From an uncultured Propionibacteriaceae bacterium (GTDB lineage Bacteria > Actinomycetota > Actinomycetes > Propionibacteriales > Propionibacteriaceae): 49,532 nucleotides of DNA. Location of the stretch: positions 1-49,532 of the forward strand of contig CAMDZW010000028.1 of the NCBI GenBank assembly GCA_945911015.1, written 5' to 3'. The translations under genes were made by a program, and so were the position numbers. Shown here one piece after another: positions 1 through 7,325 of the stretch (positions are counted from its first letter, which is position 1; the number at the start of each line of letters is the position of its first letter). The notes below the pieces were generated by a model, which saw only the letters and a program-made list of their open reading frames with translations, was not told where the DNA came from and searched no databases.

Positions 1-215
1 ACCTGTTGTTCCAGAGTGAGCTCGGCAAATCGACCGGGCGGGGTCGGGGTGGGCGTCGGTGTGGGAGTCGGTGTGGGGGTCGGTGTGGGGGTCGGTGTGG
101 GGGTGGGAGTCGGTGTCGGTGTGGGCGTGGGGGCCCGGCGACAGGCAGCAGTCAGGCCGACGGCCGCCACCGATCCGAGGACCAGGCGACGGGAGAGACC
201 TCGCGATTCACTCAT
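1..215 (-). CDS. Tat-type lipoprotein, 5' end only (possible GH3 glycosidase)
   Basis: The gene runs off the left edge, so only about 71 N-terminal residues are visible. It opens with a twin-arginine-like stretch (SRRLVLGS), a hydrophobic segment and a lipobox ending LTAAC, so the product is probably an exported lipoprotein. Next come 15 Pro-Thr dipeptides, a likely extracellular linker, and then RFAELTLEQQV. That last motif resembles the start of family 3 glycoside hydrolases (NagZ-like beta-N-acetylhexosaminidases), but too little is present to be sure. The ATG overlaps the stop codon of the mycothione reductase gene (ATGA), so the two are probably translationally coupled. Confidence 0.75.
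   Translation of the reverse strand, partial: MSESRGLSRRLVLGSVAAVGLTAACRRAPTPTPTPTPTPTPTPTPTPTPTPTPTPTPTPPGRFAELTLEQQ
42..131. repeat. Hexanucleotide repeat coding for 15 Pro-Thr dipeptides
   Basis: Fifteen consecutive 6-bp units of the form NGTSGG (plus strand) encode (Pro-Thr)15 on the minus strand. Units vary at the first and fourth bases, so the array is degenerate, but it is still a candidate for slipped-strand length change. It sits just after the lipobox and forms the linker of the partial lipoprotein. Confidence 0.9.
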
Positions 216-1579
216 GCTGTCGAGTCCAGAGCGAGCAGGGCGTTCTCGATGACTTCTGGCAAGGCCGGGTGGATCCAGTACTGGCCGCGGGCCATGTCGG
301 CGTAGCCCAGGCCGAAGCTCATCGCCTGGATCAGCGGTTGGATCAAGGTGCTCGCCTGCGGGCCGATCAGGTGGGCGCCGACGAGCTGGCCGGTGGCCCG
401 GTCTCCGATCAACTTGCAACAGTGACGGGTGTCCTCCAGCGCCCAGCCGTAGGCGACGCTGCCATAGTCCTGGACGGCAACGGTGAGGTCGATCCCCTGT
501 GCGCGGGCCTCGGCCTCGGTGAGTCCGACCCGGGCCACCTGGGGTTCGCTGAAGACCGCCGAGGGCACGAAGCGGTGGTCGGCGGCGATCGGGTCGTCCT
601 CGTGGCGCAGGTTGTGCTGGACGACGCGCATCTCGTGGTTGGCGACATGTTTGAGCTGCCACCGCGAACAGATGTCGCCGAGCGCCCAGATGCCGGGGGC
701 CGTCGTGCGCTGGTGTTCGTCGACGACGACATAGCCGTCGTCGGCGACGTCAACGCCGGTGGCAGCCAGGTTGAGGGTGTCGCTGTTGGGGACGCGCCCG
801 GTCGCCGCGAGCACGGCGTCGACCTCGAGGGTCGAGCCGTCGGACAGTTCGGCGCGGATCCGTTCACCGGGCAGCGGGGTGAGGTGGGTGATCTCGGTGT
901 TGAGACGCAGGTCGACCGTGTCAGCCATCGCCGCAGCAAATCGGGTCGAGATCTCCTCATCCTGGTCACGCAGCAGCGTCGCCGAACGGTTGATCACGGT
1001 GACCGTCGAGCCGAGACCGGAGAAGATGTGGGCAAACTCGGCCGAGATGAATCCCCCACCGACCACCAGGATGTGATCGGGCAAGGTGTCGAGCCGCATC
1101 ACGGTGTCGGAGGTGTGGATCCGCACCTGGTCGGCGCCGGGCCAGTCCGGGACGGTGGCCCGGGAACCAGCCGCCAGCACGATCCGGTCAGCAGTGATGA
1201 CCTCGCCGGTGCCGGTGTCGATCTGGTGGTCACCGACGAAGCGCGCCTCGGCCCGGTAGAGGGTGACGTTCTCGTTCTCGCGACGCCACTGCTCGCCGCC
1301 GGCCGAGATCGGGTCGATCCGCCCGAAGATGCGGTCCCGGATCGCCGGCCAGTCGACGCCGTCGCGGGTGAGGCTGACACCGAGGCGGGCGGCCGGGGCA
1401 GGGCTGGCGCCGAAGTCAGCAGGCAGCACGAACATCTTGGTCGGGATGCAGCCGACATTGAGACAGGTCCCACCGAAGATCCCGCGTTCCAGCAACGCGA
1501 TGTCCCAGTCGGCAAGCTTCTCGTCAATCAGGGAGTTGCCCGATCCGGAACCGATGACAGCCAGGTCGAAGTGTCGCAC
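212..1579 (-). CDS. mtr: Mycothione reductase
   Basis: This 455-aa flavoprotein disulfide reductase reduces mycothiol disulfide with NADPH in the cytosol and keeps the actinobacterial thiol pool reduced. The N-terminus carries an FAD-binding GSGSGNS loop near residue 10 and the redox motif GGTCLNVGCIPTK, with the active pair at C39 and C44. A second Rossmann segment (VVGGGFISAEFA) should bind NADPH. The C-terminal dimer-interface motif HPALPEVIENAL, with the catalytic base near H437, completes the family signature. Length and motifs fit mycothione reductase better than lipoamide dehydrogenase or mercuric reductase. Its stop overlaps the next lipoprotein's start (ATGA), and a Gfo/Idh gene lies 12 nt upstream. 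Confidence 0.93.
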   Translation of the reverse strand: MRHFDLAVIGSGSGNSLIDEKLADWDIALLERGIFGGTCLNVGCIPTKMFVLPADFGASPAPAARLGVSLTRDGVDWPAIRDRIFGRIDPISAGGEQWRRENENVTLYRAEARFVGDHQIDTGTGEVITADRIVLAAGSRATVPDWPGADQVRIHTSDTVMRLDTLPDHILVVGGGFISAEFAHIFSGLGSTVTVINRSATLLRDQDEEISTRFAAAMADTVDLRLNTEITHLTPLPGERIRAELSDGSTLEVDAVLAATGRVPNSDTLNLAATGVDVADDGYVVVDEHQRTTAPGIWALGDICSRWQLKHVANHEMRVVQHNLRHEDDPIAADHRFVPSAVFSEPQVARVGLTEAEARAQGIDLTVAVQDYGSVAYGWALEDTRHCCKLIGDRATGQLVGAHLIGPQASTLIQPLIQAMSFGLGYADMARGQYWIHPALPEVIENALLALDSTA

Positions 1580-1591
1580 CCGTCCAGTCTG

Positions 1592-2377
1592 TCACCTGCC
1601 AGCTGTGATCAGGATGCGGGTGGCTGCGGTGGCAGCGGGCCCGGTGGTGTCCTGGGTGCGGATCAGGTGGTCCACCGCCCATTCGCGGATGGCCTGGTCG
1701 GGACGCCCACAGTCATGGGTGACCGGTTCGTCACCGAGCAGGGACCGGAACTTTCCCGTACGAACCTGCCATTCGACCTTTCCCAGGCTCCCGACCACTT
1801 GGATGCCGACCGGGTTGTCGGTCGGCAATGCCGCACGAATGATGGTCGGGCGTTCGCCCCACCGCCCGGTGAGCCAGCCATACAGGTCGATCAGATCGGC
1901 CTCGGTCGGGATGCGATCCTCCTCGGCAAGCTGCTCCGAGACGGTCACGCTCATGGCGGTGACCTTGCCGAACTTGCCTCGCTCGATGAGCCCCTTCGCG
2001 AGCCGACTGGTGGCATGTCCGCGGAACAGGTGCAGTGCCGCCAAGGTTCGCCCGGTGTGGGCCGCCAGATCGACCAGTGCCCCCACTTCTTCTTCCGTGG
2101 CAGCAAAAGGTGGCGCTGCGACCACATCGGCACCCGCCCGCAGACAAGCGGCGACCGCATCGAATCCACCAGACGTAACCGCGACCAGCGACGGCTTCTC
2201 CTGCGCCAACATCGCGTCGACATCAGGATGTACGGGAATCACTCCCCCGATGTGCTCGTGGTACGGCTCGGGGTCGCAGGCCGCCACGACCCGGATCCCT
2301 TCCCTGCGCCGCAGCAGTGGGGTCAGCAGTGCCCGGTGGCGGGGGTCGGTCAGTCCGGCCAGAGCCAAGGTGATCAT
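1592..2377 (-). CDS. Degenerate Gfo/Idh/MocA-family oxidoreductase
   Basis: I chose the ATG at 2377 (261 aa) because the Rossmann strand (MITLALAGLTD) begins there and an AGGA-like site lies upstream. The longer frame back to 2476 has no domain support. The fold is that of Gfo/Idh/MocA NAD(P)-dependent sugar oxidoreductases. However, the usual EKP catalytic triplet is replaced by APPF (in VVAAPPFAAT), and the protein is shorter than the usual 330-380 aa. It may be a non-catalytic or divergent member; the substrate is unknown. It lies 12 nt upstream of the mycothione reductase gene and is probably transcribed with it. An inverted repeat sits in its leader. Confidence 0.75.
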   Translation of the reverse strand: MITLALAGLTDPRHRALLTPLLRRREGIRVVAACDPEPYHEHIGGVIPVHPDVDAMLAQEKPSLVAVTSGGFDAVAACLRAGADVVAAPPFAATEEEVGALVDLAAHTGRTLAALHLFRGHATSRLAKGLIERGKFGKVTAMSVTVSEQLAEEDRIPTEADLIDLYGWLTGRWGERPTIIRAALPTDNPVGIQVVGSLGKVEWQVRTGKFRSLLGDEPVTHDCGRPDQAIREWAVDHLIRTQDTTGPAATAATRILITAGR

Positions 2378-2417
2378 GGTCGCTCGTTCCTGAAGGGTCG
2401 TTCGGGCTGCGTCAGTA

Positions 2418-2441
2418 CCGTACACACCCAATTCTGTACGG
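2418..2441. promoter_or_regulatory. Inverted repeat CCGTACA-N10-TGTACGG, candidate operator
   Basis: A perfect 7-bp inverted repeat with a 10-bp spacer lies 41-64 bp upstream of the ATG at 2377, in the 99-bp gap behind the upstream lipoprotein gene. The size suits a dimeric regulator. The cognate protein is not identifiable from the sequence. Confidence 0.45.
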
Positions 2442-2476
2442 GATGACCCAGTGAGTGATCCGCAGCGCACCAGCAC

Positions 2477-3073
2477 TCAGATGAGCGCATCGACCTCCGC
2501 GCTGGTCAGTCGCTTGAACGGGGCAACGTCAGGCTTCACTGCTTCGAATGCCCCGTCGTCGCCGGCCTGGAACATGCCTGCCGAACCGCCCAGGATGAAA
2601 TGCGAATCGGGACGGCCCTGCGCAGCGAAGAGGAGGTATGAGTCACCCTTCACGAGAGGAGGCTGCATGTCGTCGATGAACATCTTGCCGTCCATGGCGC
2701 CGCCAGCCTGAAGGATCGTCAACTTGTCACCTGGCTTAACGTCGCCGCGATGCACGACGTCGACCTTCAACGTCACCTCAGTTCCAGGGGTCCGTGACTC
2801 CTCTGCAGCCTCACGGGCCTGCTTCTTCTGTTCGTCAGTGAGCCCGTACAGCGGGTCACCCTCCTTTTCGTCTTCGAGGATCGGAGTGACCACCCTGTAC
2901 TTCGAAGACACGACCGTGGCCTCGACAATCAGGGTGGAATCTTCCACCAACGACGTCTGATCGTAGGTCGCGTAGTCGCCGTGCATCTCCACGACTGGCA
3001 GCGGACCGGAACAGGCCGCCACGGCTGCTGCCAACACCACGATCAGTACCCAGACTGCATGCCTCACTCGCAT
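2477..3073 (-). CDS. Putative lipoprotein of unknown function
   Basis: A 198-aa protein with a basic N-terminus, one hydrophobic segment and a lipobox ending AVAAC (lipidated Cys21). It is therefore probably anchored on the outside of the cytoplasmic membrane. The mature part is soluble, acidic and beta-rich looking (EVTLKVDVVHRGDVKPGD, then KGDSYLLFAAQG); I recognise no domain with certainty. The start is well supported by AGGAGG placed 6 nt before the ATG. It is followed by the degenerate Gfo/Idh gene after 99 bp. An AT-rich stretch near 3150-3160 in its leader could hold its promoter. Confidence 0.75.
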   Translation of the reverse strand: MRVRHAVWVLIVVLAAAVAACSGPLPVVEMHGDYATYDQTSLVEDSTLIVEATVVSSKYRVVTPILEDEKEGDPLYGLTDEQKKQAREAAEESRTPGTEVTLKVDVVHRGDVKPGDKLTILQAGGAMDGKMFIDDMQPPLVKGDSYLLFAAQGRPDSHFILGGSAGMFQAGDDGAFEAVKPDVAPFKRLTSAEVDALI

Positions 3074-3224
3074 TGTTTACCTCCTGCGTTGACTCCGCTC
3101 GAAGGTGTGCCCCACTGTGGTCACCGCCACACGACGGTACCTGATCTATATATTCAGGGGGCAAGGACTGGCACAGAAGCTCGGCGAAATCGTGCGGCGC
3201 GCGGCGGAAGTCGCTGCGGACTGA

Positions 3225-4226
3225 TCACCGCGACCAGCGGCGCAGTTCACCACCGTTGGCGGCGGATTCCTGTGCCAGCAGGGCAACCCGGGTGGCGACG
3301 ATGGAGTCGGCAGCATTCACCGACGGCTCCTCCCCGGCGACCAATGCGTCCAGGAAGTAGGCGGCCGGTGGCTGGTTCGGCGGGCACGCGATCAGCTCGG
3401 GTTCGCGGGTGTGGGTCGCGACGAACAGTTCACCGGTGCGCCAGTTGAGCTCAGCGGTCCCTTCGGTGCCGGTGAGCCGCATCCGGTAGTCACCGTGCCA
3501 CGGTGCGGCGATCGGCGACATCCAGTGCACTTCGAGCGAACCCATCGCGCCCTCGTCGGCGGCCACCATGGCCAGGCCGGTGTCCTCGAACTCCGGATGG
3601 GCAGCGGTCTGGGTGAGATTCGCCACGCGTCCGGTGACCGTGCCGGACTGGGCGCCGGTGAACCACAAGAACATGTCGACATCGTGGGTGGTCAGGTCGG
3701 CCAGCACCCCGCCGTAGGTCTCGGCAGACCAGAACCAGTCAGGCCGGTTCGGCTCGTTGAGCTTGTGCGGTCCGGTCGCATGGACCAGTGTGATCTCGCC
3801 AAGCGCCCCCTCCTCGAAGAGCTGACGGGCCACGATGCTGGGCCCGTAGCCGCGCTTCTCGAACATGATTGACAGCTGCTGGTTCGGACGTTCAGCCAGT
3901 GACTTCTCGATCGCCTCGAGCTCCGACATCCGTGTGCACAAAGGCTTGTCGGCCAGCACATGGGCACCGGCGTCCAACGCGTCGAGAACGATCTGGCCGC
4001 GAGCGCCGAACTCGGCAGCAATCCCCACCACGGTCGGCGAGGTCGCCTCGACCAAGGCCTTATGGTCCTCGTACGCAGGAAGTCCGGTCTCAGCCGCGAC
4101 AGCTTCACGCGTAGCCGGATCTGCCTCGGAGAACCCGACCACCCTGGCGTCGGTGCGTCCTGCCACCGAGTCGAGGAAGTAGCGGAAGTGCATGTGCTGC
4201 ACGCCGGCGATTGCGATGTCGATCAT
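3225..4226 (-). CDS. Gfo/Idh/MocA-family oxidoreductase
   Basis: A 333-aa NAD(P)-dependent oxidoreductase, probably acting on a sugar or cyclitol in the cytosol. I chose the ATG at 4226 because it is preceded by GAGGATC and begins the Rossmann strand MIDIAIAGVQH; the longer in-frame extension is arginine-rich and has no homology features. The catalytic region shows ADKPLCTR, the family's (E/D)KP triplet, and a later motif GGVLADLTTHDVDMFLW matches the substrate-domain signature (G-x-x-x-D-x-x-x-H-x-x-D). It lies 2 nt behind another Gfo/Idh gene, so the pair is one transcription unit and may perform consecutive oxidation and reduction steps. The substrate cannot be told from sequence. Confidence 0.85.
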   Translation of the reverse strand: MIDIAIAGVQHMHFRYFLDSVAGRTDARVVGFSEADPATREAVAAETGLPAYEDHKALVEATSPTVVGIAAEFGARGQIVLDALDAGAHVLADKPLCTRMSELEAIEKSLAERPNQQLSIMFEKRGYGPSIVARQLFEEGALGEITLVHATGPHKLNEPNRPDWFWSAETYGGVLADLTTHDVDMFLWFTGAQSGTVTGRVANLTQTAAHPEFEDTGLAMVAADEGAMGSLEVHWMSPIAAPWHGDYRMRLTGTEGTAELNWRTGELFVATHTREPELIACPPNQPPAAYFLDALVAGEEPSVNAADSIVATRVALLAQESAANGGELRRWSR

Positions 4227-4228
4227 GC

Positions 4229-5272
4229 TCAGATCCTCTCGGGGGTGACCCGCTGGCCGATGCGGGCAGATTCGTAGACGGCCTCGATCAGGGCAACGGT
4301 GTTGCCGCCGTCGGCGACGGTCACCATCGGCTCGGCTCCGGTGCGGATCGCCAGCAGCAGATCTGACCACTGGGTCTGGTGACCCTCGGTGCCGATCATC
4401 GGCGAGGAGGCACCACTGTCCACCGTTGCCGCCGCCGGCGGGGCGGGCGCATCGACCTCCCACCGGACGACGTCGGTGTGGTGGATGGCGACCTGGCCGG
4501 CTTCGAAGTAGAGGTTCAGCTCGGCCGGAAGCCCCGGACGGGTCGCGGTCGAGGTGACGATCGAACCGAGCGCACCCGTGTCGAACCGCAACGCAGCCAC
4601 CGAGGTGTCCTCCGCCTCCATCTCATGGACCACGGTGTCACTGAGGGCGGCAACCTCGGTGACCTCACCGAAGAGCCACCGCAACAAGTCGACCGAATGC
4701 AGGCCCTGGTTCATCAGCGAGCCACCGCCAGGTGCCTGCTTGCGCCAGTCGGCGAAGTCGTAGTAGTCGGAGTCACGGAACCAGCGGATCAGTGCCTCAC
4801 CCAGGACCGGCTTGCCGAGCTGGCCGGAGTCGATGAGCTCCTTGAGGTGGACGTGCTGAGGCTCCAGACGGCGTTGCGAAACGACACCGGCCACGGCACC
4901 GCTCTCGGCGCGCGCCTTCTCCGCGGCCCGCACCACCCGGAGGGCGTCGGCGGCGGTCGTGGCGACCGGCTTCTCGACCAGAACATGTTTGCCGGCTTCG
5001 AGCGCGGCGACGGTGTGCTCGGCGTGCAATCCGCTCGGGGAGCAGATCGCGACCGCGTCGACCGCCGGGTCGGCCAGGAGCGCGGCGACCGCGCCGGGGT
5101 CGGATGACCGCCCGTACGAGGTGGCGTTGTCCCAGCCCTCGCCTCCAACGGTGGCACGGACCTCAAGACCGTCGACCTGTTCGATCGCACCGGCATGGGT
5201 CCGGCCGATCGATCCGAGGCCGAGGATCCCCACGCCCAGGGGGCGGAACGGATCGTCAGAGGGTGTCGTCAC
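4229..5272 (-). CDS. Gfo/Idh/MocA-family oxidoreductase
   Basis: A 347-aa family member with a Rossmann loop GVGILGLGSIGRTH, the EKPVATT catalytic motif, and GGGSLMNQGLHSVDLLRWLFG in the substrate domain (family His-Asp pair). The GTG at 5272 is preferred: it has AGGAGAAGGA close upstream, and the Rossmann fold begins about 15 residues later. A TTG at 5305 in the same frame lies inside a LacI-type operator and is unlikely to be used. It is the first gene of a two-gene unit with the oxidoreductase at 3225-4226, divergent from a LacI regulator and thus probably repressed by it in the absence of a sugar-like inducer. Confidence 0.87.
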   Translation of the reverse strand: MTTPSDDPFRPLGVGILGLGSIGRTHAGAIEQVDGLEVRATVGGEGWDNATSYGRSSDPGAVAALLADPAVDAVAICSPSGLHAEHTVAALEAGKHVLVEKPVATTAADALRVVRAAEKARAESGAVAGVVSQRRLEPQHVHLKELIDSGQLGKPVLGEALIRWFRDSDYYDFADWRKQAPGGGSLMNQGLHSVDLLRWLFGEVTEVAALSDTVVHEMEAEDTSVAALRFDTGALGSIVTSTATRPGLPAELNLYFEAGQVAIHHTDVVRWEVDAPAPPAAATVDSGASSPMIGTEGHQTQWSDLLLAIRTGAEPMVTVADGGNTVALIEAVYESARIGQRVTPERI

Positions 5273-5301
5273 TGTCCTTCTCCTCGCACATCGTCCATCA
5301 G

Positions 5302-5313
5302 GCAATCGTTTGC
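5302..5313. promoter_or_regulatory. LacI-family operator candidate 1
   Basis: GCAATCGTTTGC is palindromic at 10 of 12 positions around a central CG, the form of LacI/GalR-family operators. It lies in the 86-bp divergent gap between the oxidoreductase pair and the LacI gene, nearer the oxidoreductase start. Confidence 0.55.
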
Positions 5314-5336
5314 ACAGATACCCTAGTCGACATCGG

Positions 5337-5350
5337 TTTGAGCGCTTACA
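5337..5350. promoter_or_regulatory. LacI-family operator candidate 2
   Basis: TTTGAGCGCTTACA has the half-sites TTTGAGCG and TGTAAGCG around a central CG and is close to the LacI/GalR consensus TGTAAGCGCTTACA. It ends 8 bp before the GTG of the LacI gene. Its centre is 36 bp from the centre of the other site, so one regulator could bind both. Confidence 0.65.
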
Positions 5351-5358
5351 GTGGTCCG

Positions 5359-6342
5359 GTGAACAGCCGGAAGAGTGCCACCATCAGGGAGATCGCCGCC
5401 GCCGCGGGCGTGTCGACCTCGACGGTCTCGCGTGCCTTTTCCCGGCCCCACATGCTCTCTCCCGAGACCGTCGCCGAGGTCCAGCGGATTGCCGCCGAGC
5501 TGGCTTATGTCCCCAACCGGAGCGCCCGCGCCCTGTCCACCGGGCTGCACGGGACCATTGCGTTGGTGGTCTCCGACATCGCCAACCCATTCTTCGCGCC
5601 GCTGATCCGTGGCATCGAGCAGCGGTGCGACGAGGCGGACGACCTGCTGTTGCTCGGTGACGCCGATGAGTCGGCTGCCAAGGAACTCACACTGGTCGCC
5701 AAACTGGCCCACCAGGCCGACGGGGTGATCGTGGCCGGCCCACGCGCCGGTGATCTCGAGCTGTTGGCGATGGCCGCTCACACCCCGATGGTGCTGGTGA
5801 ACCGGGCCATCGACGGCATCGCTCAGGTCCTGGTCGACACGGCCCGCGGCATGCGGCAGGCCGTCGACCACCTGGTCACCCACGGGCACACGCTGATCGC
5901 CTACGCCCCCGGACCGGCCGATTCCTGGTCGAATTCACTGCGCCGGGCTGCCGTCCTGGAGGCCGCGTTGGCCACCGGTATTGATGTGGTGATGCTGGAC
6001 AACGAGCGCCCCACCCATGAAGCCGGGCTCGCCCTGACCTCCCGCATCGTCGAATCACGGGCCACTGCAGTGATCGCCTTCGACGATGTGCTGGGACAGG
6101 GCATCCTGGCCGGACTGGGGACCGCCGGGATCGCCGTACCGGACAAGATCTCGGTGATCGGTTGCGACGACATCGTCGCCGCCCGGACCTTCCCGGCCCT
6201 GACCGCGATCTCGGCCGATCTCGAATCGGTCGGACAACAGGCGGCTGACATCCTGTTCGCCGTCATCCGAGGCGAACACCCCGACCCGATCCAGGTCCCG
6301 ACCCATCTGGTCATGCGAGACTCCACCGGGCCGTCGCGGTGA
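5359..6342 (+). CDS. LacI-family transcriptional regulator
   Basis: A 327-aa repressor. The N-terminal helix-turn-helix reads ATIREIAAAAGVSTSTVSRA, followed by a hinge helix (NRSARALSTG) and a periplasmic-binding-protein-like sensor domain (GTIALVVSDIANPFFAPLIRG, later VIGCDDIVAA). The GTG at 5359 starts just before the DNA-binding domain; longer in-frame extensions would overlap both operators and the divergent gene. It is transcribed away from the two Gfo/Idh oxidoreductases and most likely represses them and itself through the two operators between them. The effector is probably a sugar or sugar acid, but its identity is unknown. Confidence 0.9.
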   Translation: MNSRKSATIREIAAAAGVSTSTVSRAFSRPHMLSPETVAEVQRIAAELAYVPNRSARALSTGLHGTIALVVSDIANPFFAPLIRGIEQRCDEADDLLLLGDADESAAKELTLVAKLAHQADGVIVAGPRAGDLELLAMAAHTPMVLVNRAIDGIAQVLVDTARGMRQAVDHLVTHGHTLIAYAPGPADSWSNSLRRAAVLEAALATGIDVVMLDNERPTHEAGLALTSRIVESRATAVIAFDDVLGQGILAGLGTAGIAVPDKISVIGCDDIVAARTFPALTAISADLESVGQQAADILFAVIRGEHPDPIQVPTHLVMRDSTGPSR

Positions 6343-6360
6343 GATCAGTGATCTGATCTC
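6341..6360. terminator. Hairpin between convergent lacI-type gene and ku
   Basis: GAGATCA and TGATCTC form a perfect 7-bp stem around a 6-nt loop, overlapping the stop codon of the LacI gene. The 36-bp gap separates convergent genes, so it may end transcription from both sides. No T-tract follows. Confidence 0.45.
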
Positions 6361-6377
6361 CAGACCGGTACGTCCTG

Positions 6378-7313
6378 TCAACTGGCCCGTCGCCCCGTCG
6401 ACCGGGACGCCGATTTCTTGGTGCCAGCCGACTTCTTCGCGCCGGCTTTCTTGGCGGTGGTCTTCTTGGCGCTGGTCTTCTTCGCGGTGGGCTTCTTCGC
6501 GCCGGTCTTCTTCGCCGGGCCGCCACCTCGGGCCCGGTCCACGCTCTGGCGGAGGGCCTCCATCAAGTCGATGACCTCGCCGCTGTCGCGGTCGACATCC
6601 TCACCGAAGGTCGCCTCGGTGTTGACCGCATCGCCCTGCTCGAGCTTGGCCTCCACCAACTGGTCGAGTTGCTCGGCATACTCATCGGTGAAGTCCTGTG
6701 GGGTGAAGTCCCCGCTCAAGGACTGCACCAGCTGGGAGGCCATCTTCACCTCCGAATCATTGACGTCGTCCTTGGGGTTGGTCTCGAAGTCGGGTTGGCG
6801 GACTTCGTCGTCCCACAACAGTCGCTGCAGGGTCAGCACATCGTCACGGACCCGCAGGGCACCGAGTCGGGTGCGCTTGCGCAGCGTGAACCGGACAATG
6901 GCGACCAGATCGGTGTCCACCAGTGCGCGACGCAACAGGGCGTACGGCTTGGTCGCCGTCGCCTCGGGTGCGAGGTAGTAACTTCGTTCGAGCTGGATCG
7001 GGTCCACCTGCTCGCTCGGGACGAACTGCAGGACCTCGATCTCACGCTGGTCTCCTCCGGGAGAGCACTGAGGTCCTCGTCAGTGAGGATGACGGTTCGA
7101 TCACCGTGTTCATAGGCCTTCATAGGCCTTGTCGATGTGGTCGTAGTCGACCTTGCGGCCACACACCTCGCAGCGACGTTCGTACCGGATCCATCCCCCG
7201 TCGGCGTCGTGCACCTGATGCAGTTCGAGATCATGATCCTCGGTCGCACTGTGGACCCGGACCGGCACGTTCACCAGTCCGAAGGCCACCGCGCCCTTCC
7301 AGATTGCTCTCAT
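6378..7313 (-). pseudogene. ku: Ku, non-homologous end-joining DNA-end-binding protein, disrupted
   Basis: Ku binds DNA double-strand ends as a homodimer and recruits LigD. The N-terminus (MRAIWKGAVAFGLVNVPVRV), a middle part (GDRTVILTDEDLSALPEE) and a C-terminal part (MDPIQLERSYYL onwards, ending in a long AKK-repeat tail) are all recognisable but lie in different frames. A perfect 10-bp tandem duplication at 7111-7130 shifts the frame and creates a stop after KAYEGL. Near 7045-7047 a base seems to be missing: AGCGTGAG where AGCCGTGAG would give the expected S-R-E-I. The net change of +9 restores the original frame. Repaired, the product would be about 308 aa, normal for bacterial Ku. The gene follows ccsB by 12 nt in the cytochrome c operon; ligD is not in the window. 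An assembly error is possible. Confidence 0.85.
7111..7130. repeat. 10-bp tandem duplication inside ku
   Basis: CATAGGCCTT occurs twice head to tail. Removing one copy restores the Ku reading frame through KAYEHGDRTVIL, so the second copy is the lesion. The unit contains the palindrome AGGCCT. Confidence 0.95.
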
Positions 7314-7325
7314 GTTCAGCTCAGG

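Noticed and set aside
59..2446. A 795-codon open frame on the plus strand
   Set aside because: It lies antisense to the lipoprotein, mtr and Gfo/Idh genes, has no recognisable domain and shows the Asp/Arg/Gly-rich composition of a GC-rich shadow frame.
4229..5305. TTG start at 5305 for the first Gfo/Idh gene
   Set aside because: It lies inside the LacI-type operator and lacks a ribosome-binding site, whereas GTG 5272 has AGGAGAAGGA upstream.
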